64,000 nucleotides of DNA from Symbiodinium kawagutii (lineage: Eukaryota; Sar; Dinophyceae; Suessiales; Symbiodiniaceae): assembly GCA_009767595.1 (NCBI GenBank), contig VSDK01018014.1, positions 261,112-325,111 of the forward strand, in the 5' to 3' direction. Made by a program: the position numbers and the translations under genes. The notes beneath the pieces were generated by a model, which saw nothing but the letters and a program-made list of their open reading frames with translations, had not been told where the DNA came from and did not search any database. Shown here piece by piece: positions 56,561 to 64,000 of this stretch; position 1 is the stretch's first letter, and each line of letters starts with the position of its first letter.

Positions 56561-57048
56561 GCGCAGTGGCTTTGAAAGCTTTGCGTTTCGCCGACGTGCG
56601 GCGCACCTGCGCAGATGAGGTGCTCACCATCGCTTACACCGTGGCTGGACGCAACCAATCGGTCATGGTTGGTCTGCCAGGAGGATACTTCCTTGGCAAG
56701 ATGATTTTCCAGCGAAAGGTCTACAGGGCATGGCTGTTGGATCTCCAAACTCTTTCGGACCAGTGGGCCATGCTCCAAACCCTTTTGTCATATATGTGTA
56801 TTTGCTGAATTAGGTCATTGAGTGTAAATGATTTGAACATTTCAAACAAACCCAACACACCCAGGGTTGAGAATGCAATCAGAACATCATTCAGAACATC
56901 AGATGGGTGTCAGTCCAAAAGAAAAAACGCACGCTTTAAACAACAAAACACACCATACTTCAGTTTATCCCCTAGTGACCAGCCGTGGTTAGCCGCTATA
57001 TAGTCATAGCCTTTACCAGGGTGAATCCATGAACCAATCCGATTCAGC

Positions 57049-57114
57049 TGTGAGTAGTGCCTCCGCCAAGCTTTTCAGCTTCTGCTTCCGCCATTTGCGT
57101 TCCAAACGCGTCAC
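57049..57114 (-). CDS. Unknown gene, exon d
   Basis: 66 nt, 22 codons, phase 0 both ends: GCCAG|GTG ... ACA|GCTGAA (GC donor). VTRLERKWRKQKLKSLAEAL is a basic, coiled-coil-like helix. Confidence 0.5.
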
Positions 57115-58372
57115 CTGGCTGACCATGCGCTACGGCCCGTCATTTTGGTGTTTGATAATGGTTGATGATGGTTGATGATTGTTTAAGGCTTTGTGATGAA
57201 TCAATGGTCCTACCAAAAGATTGTGTTGTTGTCCCAAATGTCTTACTGGAATGATTAATAAAGAAGGTATCATCACAGTCGACAATGACTAGAAAAGAAT
57301 CGTCAACTGGCACGAATCAAAATAAGCATTTGGACCGTTGGACCGTTGGATCACAGTTGATAGTGCAGTGCAGTTGAACACATCTGCGACTTTCATAATT
57401 TCGGCATCAAGCAACAAATGGGTGTTTCTCAAAATAGGGAACCTCCAAAAATGGCTTGTTTATTTTGGTTTAATAATTCAACACTAGAAAAAGTTAATAT
57501 ATATTGGATGATTTGGGGGTACCCTCATTTTAAGAAACCACACATCACATAGGTCAGTTGTTTCAACCACCATTCGTTCTTGGCCAAGTACATCGTTGGC
57601 ATTTAGCTATGCCTAACCATGCACTGACTGAGAATGGAAACTCCATGCCTTTCGACTGATAATCAAATGCAGCTCTCACACTGAACTACACTGGAAGCGA
57701 TAGCCTCAATGGCTTCAATGGTCAGTAACAGTTACATGTAACTGATGGTTGGTGATATCCAATGCTTCAGGATGCTTAATCATGGGTAATAGTTCTTGAT
57801 AGCCTCCAATGATCATCATCGGCAGAATCAGCATGCCCCGCTGCAAGCAGCCTCACGGCCATCTTCTTGGATGGGGTCCTGTCATCACAACCATGGAGTC
57901 AATCGCCCACGTGGGCACGCTGCAGAAGCATATCAAAGGTGTATGATGTACGTTGATCCAAAGGTGCCTTTTGAAATTTCCGAGTGACCGCCAAAATGAC
58001 ACTTAACACAAATGGAGTAAAACATGTCCTTCATTACAAAAGGTCAATTTTTGTTTTACAGGGGGTTGGCCTCCTTCATGACGCAGTTTGCCTTCGTTAC
58101 AAAAAGTTGCCTTCGTTTCTGCAAGCGTATCTATATGTATAAACATCACATTCCTGGGGCCGACCTTTTGGTGGTATCTCATGTGCATGTAATTATAATA
58201 TATACATAGAAGAAATTCACGATGACCTCACATTAGCACTATTCTCCGACCATGCTTGGTCGACGCTGTCAAGTGACTAGAGTCTTCTGAAAGCCAAGCA
58301 ATAACGAATGCTATCAATTGGAACGGGGTACCGTCATACCGCTTGACGCTAGGTGCCATTACTAGGAGCGTC

Positions 58373-58424
<52 letters not shown>

Positions 58425-60515
58425 TCAATCTATCAATCCATGCAGTATACAAACATACAGTACAATATGTACAGTAAATGTAACATATTGCATGTGAGAT
58501 CGTCACCCATGCGGCTCAATCACCTCCACTAAGTTCATACATGTTTAGATGAACAATTCTATCTCTGCAAATTCAAATGAATGAGCTCTAAAAAGGTCAT
58601 GTTCAATGATGAAATGATATACACCTATAATCATATGCACACATAATCACGCATATAGGTCTACAAACAAACGGTATGTTTTTCCGTTTTTCTCTTATGA
58701 AAACACACACGCGTGCAAATATGGGCGTTGAGCATCAGTTGGTCAACACATGGGTGGTGCTAATGGTCGTTGCAGTTGAAAGCCTACACATGCAACAAAC
58801 AGATTGCGGCATCGTCATGGCAAGTACTCGAAGGTGCCTGGTGCCAATGCTATTGCGCATCTCCGTTGTTTATTTCCGGGCATCACATGGGTCTCCAATG
58901 GATAACATATATCAAGAGAGGTAGAGAAAGTCATTTATACAAAGTGTATGTGTTAACATACCAATGTGCGTGTTATTGAATCATTATCATTTCATGTGTT
59001 GATACTCGATCTTTGACATAGACTACTGTAGGAGTGCGGGCATTCAAGATCCCACAAAAACTGTGTTGGATCACATCAAGTCAGTCATCACAGGGCCATT
59101 GTCTTTCTGCCTATTCACATGCCGGTGCCATGACATGCATGACAGTTCGTCCTAACTACATCTTTTCATATCTTTTCGATATTTAACATGTCCTCATCCA
59201 TAAAGAGTCAACCCGGAATTGAGAAAAAATGAAAAAATCTGGCAACCATTATCAAAGGGGACCCGGAATTGAGAAAAAATGAAAAATCTGGCAACCATTA
59301 TCAAAGGGGACCTCCATAAAAATTGCAATACTCCAACTGAACGCTTTCCTCAACAGAAAAATGTTCCCCTGTATTTTTGGGATACCCCATGTATGAATGA
59401 CGATGTGCACCATTTCCACATGGGTATGGTTCCGCCATTGTCGGATCTCTTTCAGGATCGATTTTTGCGGCTATATACCTATCATTAGTGCTTGCCAACC
59501 ACCGTTCCCAGCCTGTTGAGCGTCCACCAATTCGCGAACGCGCTTCAGAATAGTGTCCTCTAGAAGCGGCACCGCCACTATGATCCCGATGATGAGTGAT
59601 GAGGGTCAATATGGTCAGTTCATGGTCCGATTTGCTGTTGTTATGGTTTGTCCTGAAGGGTAGTTAATGGCTGATATTACCTGGATGACCATGACATGTA
59701 GCTGCATAAGCAGAGTCATGATAAGTCCTCTGAGGTTCTACGATTCTACCATTCTTTGAGGGGTCACTGGACCAAAGGGGGGATGACTGTCCAAGTGACT
59801 CGCAAATTAACCTGCCAAGAGTACTACCAACACTGTTTTGACATTGACATCCAGGCCTCTTTAAAAAAATGCGAAAAATCTTAGAATAAACCGTCGAAAA
59901 GCAAAACAGGTTGTTTCCTATCATGTTTGTAATGAATGTACATATGATCGTTCAAATGCATGTCTGAAACTAGTTCTTCAAACATGTCTTCTTTTTCCAC
60001 AAGCACTTGTCGATGTTTCAGTGGCTATACTGTACAAAGTTTTGGGATGGAAATCGCTGTGGAACAACCATGGGAAACCAGGACCATCATAGCTGTTATG
60101 CTTCACCGTGTCTGCTTTCGCGAAGCACCAGCAACCCTGGTTGATGAATATGAGCTTGTCCGCGTTGTTTATTGGCAGGCAATACCCGAATGCATGAACA
60201 GAGAACACAAACTGTTGTTCATCAAAGTCACACCAATATCTTGCAATGGGAACAGACTGACTGATAGCATTGAAGTCTTGAGCAACCCTTGACTATCATT
60301 CTGACAAATTATTGACAGTACAGCTAGCCACAAGGTGGGCCCCCAGTACAGTTGGATTGTAAACCCCTATAACTGGTAGTCAACCCTAGTTAACTTAGTT
60401 ACAAACCAACTCATAAGTAGTTGCGGGCGCACCTTGTAGGACATCTTTCATGGCCAAAATCAGTTTCCCTAGAGGCGCTGCAGTCTGACAGATGACCCCC
60501 CTTTTCCCTGTGCTC
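57049..60515 (-). CDS. Part of a second multi-exon gene, function unknown
   Basis: Four short minus-strand exons (60433-60515, 59513-59577, 57837-57878, 57049-57114) can be joined with compatible phases into about 85 residues. It is leucine- and lysine-rich, predicted helical, with no domain I recognise and no match to TNPO3. Donors again include GT, GC and GA. Upstream exons probably lie at 61 kb, and downstream ones at 50-48 kb. Head-to-tail with the TNPO3 gene. Confidence 0.5.
57421..57543 (+). mobile_element. Family B element
   Basis: GGTGTTTCTCAAAATAGGG ... CATTTTAAGAAACCACAC, interior ACCTCCAAAAATGG and GATGATTTGGGGGTACCC. Confidence 0.7.
57837..57878 (-). CDS. Unknown gene, exon c
   Basis: GACAG|G ACC CCA: TPSKKMAVRLLAA. 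Several GC donors are possible (57837, or six or nine bases earlier). The one after CTTGCA gives phase 0 and joins exon d. Confidence 0.4.
58374..58421. repeat. (CAAT)n microsatellite
   Basis: About 12 perfect units. Confidence 0.95.
59211..59309. repeat. 50-bp direct tandem duplication
   Basis: Two adjacent copies from ACCCGGAATTGAGAAAAA to TATCAAAGGGG, 50 and 49 bp, differing by one A in a run. Very recent. Confidence 0.95.
59513..59577 (-). CDS. Unknown gene, exon b
   Basis: CATAG|TG GCG GTG: AVPLLEDTILKRVRELVDAQ, amphipathic helix pattern. Ends CAACAG|GCTGGG (GC donor, phase 0) or GCTGG|GAACGG (GA donor, phase 2); the latter (left end 59508) fits exon c. Confidence 0.6.
60433..60515 (-). 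CDS. Unknown gene, exon a
   Basis: 83 nt: GTGCAG|G AGC ACA GGG ... CAAG|GTGCGC. Reads VICQTAAPLGKLILAMKDVL. GT donor, phase 1. The join to exon b re-forms a Val codon exactly. Confidence 0.6.
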
Positions 60516-60594
60516 CTGCACAATATCGGGCAAAGGCAAAAGCGATTTCCTCGCCACGGGGCGCAACAGAACAAAACAACCACAGGACTTAGAT

Positions 60595-60689
60595 GGTGGG
60601 TTCTCAAGCCATAGGAGCAACCCAGAAAAAAACATCTCATCTTGGCCATTTTTGGGGGTTCCCTATCTATCTCATTTTGAGAAACACCC
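60595..60689 (+). mobile_element. Family B element with AGAT duplication
   Basis: GGTGGGTTCTCAAGCC ... CATTTTGAGAAACACCC, flanked by AGAT at 591-594 and 690-693. Lies 80 bases 5' of exon 60433-60515. Confidence 0.8.
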
Positions 60690-60962
60690 AGATTTGGATC
60701 AAGCGAATTGGCATTCAAGCGGCATCACTACTTGGTGTCAGAGAACTGGCTGGGGATGGCCAGCTTTGGTTTTGCCCACGACGCCAGTGCATGATTGCCC
60801 AACAGAATCCACCAGACAACCCGCAGGGCCCATGTTGGTACAGTGAATGCATTATACATGTAAGCAAGTAAGTATAAATGAACAGGTAATAATAGGCAGA
60901 GACATGGCGAGAAAAATCGAGAGACACTGAGATGATCAAGCAGAAGGAACTGGCAGTAGAAC

Positions 60963-61110
60963 TGTTTGCGGAGAATCCACAAGAAATCGGCCGTGGAACT
61001 CGTCGATACATTTGTCGCCGCCACTGGCCACGGCCAGCAGCCGTATCTCTGGTTGTAACCCGTCGCCTTCCCACGATACCAATGCGGCGAATCCGAGGTT
61101 TCCATGGCCC
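60963..61110 (-). CDS. Probable exon of the second gene
   Basis: 148 nt: TTCCAG|G GGC CAT ... ACA|GTTCTA. GNLGFAALVSWEGDGLQPEI, RLLAVASGGDKCIDEFHGRF: a well-formed globular-looking segment with alternating strands. No family recognised. Phase to exon 60433-60515 does not close directly, so another exon or an earlier donor (GACGA|GTTCCA) is needed. Confidence 0.55.
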
Positions 61111-61139
61111 CTGGAAAAGCTGGGCTGCTTGATTAAGAG

Positions 61140-63600
61140 GGCATCACCATCATCGGTTCAACGTAAACTGTTGCCTCATTATGAATAGATGGAAAGGTGC
61201 ATGTAACTCACCACAAAATGAATCATTGCCATATCTTTGACACTATCCGTGATCGGCATCAAAGGATTATGAATGATTACGGTTATATGACCATTTAGCC
61301 ATACCTGGTCCTCAAACAATCTAAAATCGACAGTTGTTCCCCTGGTACTAGCAAATTTCCCACAGAGCGGTGAAATTGTATGAAATTGTAGGGATCACCA
61401 GTACTGTCCGGTTGCCAGCAGGGTGCAACATCAGTCATCAAACTCACCGCTGCGCCCCGCTCCTTTTTATGAAGTAGAACTGTGCTGTCATGGAACTCAC
61501 CTCAGTGAACTGGCATTGAGTTCGCTAGCTTGTGGTCAGCCCACTCCAGGTGTCATCCACCAAGAGAAGGGAGGAGAGTAGAATGGCGATTTCAAACATT
61601 GCTAGTGGTTTAATGGTGGTTTAAAGAGTTGGTTGATCGTCGCTAATCTTGTGCGTCACTAGTTTTGATCCTCATATATCCTCATATGAGTTTGTACACC
61701 ATGCTTCACGCCAAATTCATCCTGAAAGATAAGGGCAACGTCGCTGATGAACAATTCAAATGACTCTGTGACACCACCCATCATCCATCAAGAACGAATG
61801 CTCCTATTGGCTCAAACGACCACTGCAGATTTGTTCTACCGGTTGATTCGAGGTGTGTGATGCCATTCCGACGAGAAGCGAGGGGAGTTTTCAATGTTTG
61901 CTAGCGCTCAAGTGAAAACCGTAACAGCGGCAACTAACATCCGTGTTATTGGTTAATTAGCCATATGGTTAAGGATGGTTGATAATGATTTTTTACTTGT
62001 CCAAAATTCTGGTTGAATCTATGGTTGATAGTGATTAGTTCAGTAACAAATTAATATACCACAACATACTTTCATACTCATCTTGTAATATCACACCCCA
62101 AGACTTGAAACTGGATGATCCTGCAGGTTTTTCTCATCCCTCGTTTCACTTCCGAACGTCAGTCCAGCTTGGCATCTTGAAGTGGTGCTTCATTCAATAT
62201 ATTTTTTTCACCCTTTTTTCTCGATTTGTCGTTGCCTCATTTCACAAGGCGTTTGCAACAATTTGGAGCTAGGACGTTTTCCACTCTTGGAACCACAACA
62301 TTTCATTTCGTATGCCACTTATAACACTTTGGAGCCAACATCTTGCACTTCACATGATCTAGCACCTTGAACTTTGCATGCTATTGGCAAACATTTGGAG
62401 CCAGGACTTTTCACTTTTTATGCCATTTGCAACATTTTGGAGCTAGGACTGCTCATCTTACATCATATGCGCAACAGTTTGGAGCGAGGACCTGTCATAC
62501 TACCGATATCTGCATCATTTTGGAGCAAGGATATTTCATGTCGCTCTTACAGGTAATATTTTGGAGCGGACACCTCTCTGTGCACATTGCACTTGCAACA
62601 TTCATAAGCTAGCATTTCTCATGGCGCATGGTTCTTGCAGCATTTTTACCCATACACTGAATTTGGCCATCACACAAACACACATCCGACCCAATGCATC
62701 GACATGTCTTGCTGGAGTTCGCCATTGATCAAAGACCTACAACGTAGAACATCACCCATATTGTATGGTATTATACCCGACCAACAAGATGAGAAGAAAT
62801 GCCCTCTGGTAAACTAACTAACCAGGACCTGGGCTAGCTTACCTCAGCGTAAACCCACAATAGTATGGAATGATAAAAAATACACTGACCAAGAGCATGA
62901 AAACAACTGTCAGATCCCCTTGACACATCGACCGGGTTCACACAAGTATTCTTGTTGGCTCTAAGTTTACGCATGTCCTGAGAAAAGTTTAACAATGTAC
63001 GCTAAGTATGGGGGTGGATCTAATATATTGTTTGCCCCTAATAATTATATATATATATAGCTGGTGGTTTTGAGTGACTACACTCTTTCAAAAGCCTCAA
63101 TCCAACCGGTGACCAATGACCTATGTTCAAAAACATTCACCCACGAGATTAACAACCAATCCACTTGTACATGGTTTCTGCCAGTGTAGCTGGCCAAGAT
63201 ACCAGGATCTCAATACCCTTCCTTGGCCGAGCAGGTGCGATTGGCTCTTCTCAATGTGGCAATACATGGCTGTTTGTTCGGCAGCTACTGGCGAAAATGA
63301 AGGACATGCACATTGGCATAAGTAGTGACATCATGTGACATCTGCAAAAACACATCCACGCATGTTTAATTTTGCATGTGCACAATATATCTCCAAATAA
63401 GCACCAAGGAAATGTCCCTGCATAAAGATGCAAAGAGAGATATGTAAACCAGAAAGTCCAGATCCAGTCGTCAATGGTGTTGCATAATCACCGAAATGGG
63501 TATTCAATGATTGATTCGGATGTACAATTACCATTGTCAAGAATCAATGGCATTGTTCTGAGTGATCTGTGAATGGGCCTTGGTAGGTCCAAAGGAATGA
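61140..63600. other. Mostly gene-free, with weak exon-like patches
   Basis: Weak minus-strand coding-like patches at about 61460-61580 and 63165-63260 (PIAPARPRKGIEILVSWPAT) have no clear boundaries. The rest is AT-leaning and repeat DNA including the 62245-62605 array. Confidence 0.35.
62245..62605. repeat. Degenerate ~50-bp tandem array
   Basis: The core GCAACATTTTGGAGC(T/G)AGGAC returns about seven times at roughly 45-55 bp spacing, with diverged sequence between. Confidence 0.75.
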
Positions 63601-63608
63601 AGCGGATA

Positions 63609-63840
63609 TCAGTCAGATACTTTTGGCTGGTCGGAAGGTATCAAATCAACTACAATTGACCCGTTCAAGGTCTGGCTGAAAAATTCACCATCCAAAAAAT
63701 AAGCAAATTTGGCTGACCGTCCTAGGGACGGAAAATCAAAGTCATTGAAATCTCTTGCCAGTAATCTGTTCAATGGCAGAAACCAGCTTGAGCGCGGTCG
63801 CAAGGGACGGTGACATCGGTAGATCACTGATACCCAAAAT
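63609..63840 (-). pseudogene. Possible retroposed fragment with a relict spliced-leader sequence
   Basis: Minus strand at 63848-63832 carries GCCATTTTGG, the core of the dinoflagellate spliced leader, in a broken copy of the rest. Just downstream are two overlapping open frames (SPSLATALKLVSAIEQITGK in one, DFPSLGRSAKFAYFLDGEFF in the other) that look like one coding stretch split by a frameshift. Weak evidence. Confidence 0.25.
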
Positions 63841-63946
63841 GGCCATACTGGCAGAGATATAAATGTTGATTTCTAGTCAGTCACCTTAATCACTATAGTA
63901 AAAACATGTAAACACAGTAACCATCAATTATCATCGCTGGCATCAA

Positions 63947-64000
<54 letters not shown>
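63947..64000. repeat. (CTA)n microsatellite reaching the window edge
   Basis: ACTACTACT continues to the last base, so its true length is unknown. Confidence 0.95.

Noticed and set aside
60433..60580. A frameshift at the G6 run near 60497, between RKSLLPLPDIVQEHREKG and VICQTAAPLGKL
   Set aside because: An AG acceptor at 60517-60516 starts the exon directly in the second frame, and its phase then fits the next exon, so no frameshift is needed.
1..64000. Possible prokaryotic defence or biosynthetic cluster, CRISPR array, prophage
   Set aside because: No closely packed ORFs, ribosome sites or regularly spaced repeats with unique spacers; the intron-exon structure is clearly eukaryotic.

Overview
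The window looks like nuclear DNA of a dinoflagellate. Coding sequence is in very short exons (20-184 nt) separated by long AT-leaning introns full of microsatellites and small inverted-repeat elements. All exons whose splice phases I could close lie on the minus strand. Introns end in AG, often followed by G, but begin with GA, GC or GT in comparable numbers. That splice-donor mixture is a known dinoflagellate trait. I saw no operons, bacterial promoters, tRNA, rRNA or CRISPR arrays. GC content is about 40-45% by eye; the species cannot be named from this.

Region 727-40586 (minus) is one gene spanning about 39.9 kb. Read from high to low coordinates, about 35 small exons line up in order, from first to last residue, with transportin-3/importin-13, the importin-beta family receptor that carries SR splicing factors into the nucleus. 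I derived it by reading three minus-strand frames and closing splice phases; comparison with human TNPO3 is from memory. The exons found sum to about 900-915 codons, close to the 923 residues of human TNPO3. Four short stretches remain unresolved: after exon 2, around exon 7, between exons 21 and 22, and between exons 26-27 and 28-30.

Inside one intron of that gene (9077-9889, same strand) sits an uninterrupted 270-codon ORF. Its first ~70 residues resemble the ubiquitin-like N-terminal module common in dinoflagellate proteins. It looks like a nested, perhaps retroposed, gene.

Region 41-64 kb holds further minus-strand exons that fit no frame of TNPO3. Four of them (57049-60515) join with compatible phases into part of a second gene of unknown function; others at 41.6-50.9 kb and 61 kb may belong to it or to neighbours. 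So at least two genes are arranged head-to-tail, as is usual in dinoflagellates.

Repeats: two families of ~95-120 bp elements with terminal inverted repeats and 4-6 bp target duplications recur across introns and intergenic DNA (family A with GGCTATGGGTCAA ends, family B with GGTGGTTTCTCAA ends). There is also a 0.9-kb (ATC)n tract, several other microsatellites, a triplicated 38-mer, a duplicated 50-mer, a degenerate ~50-bp tandem array, and several near-perfect hairpins.
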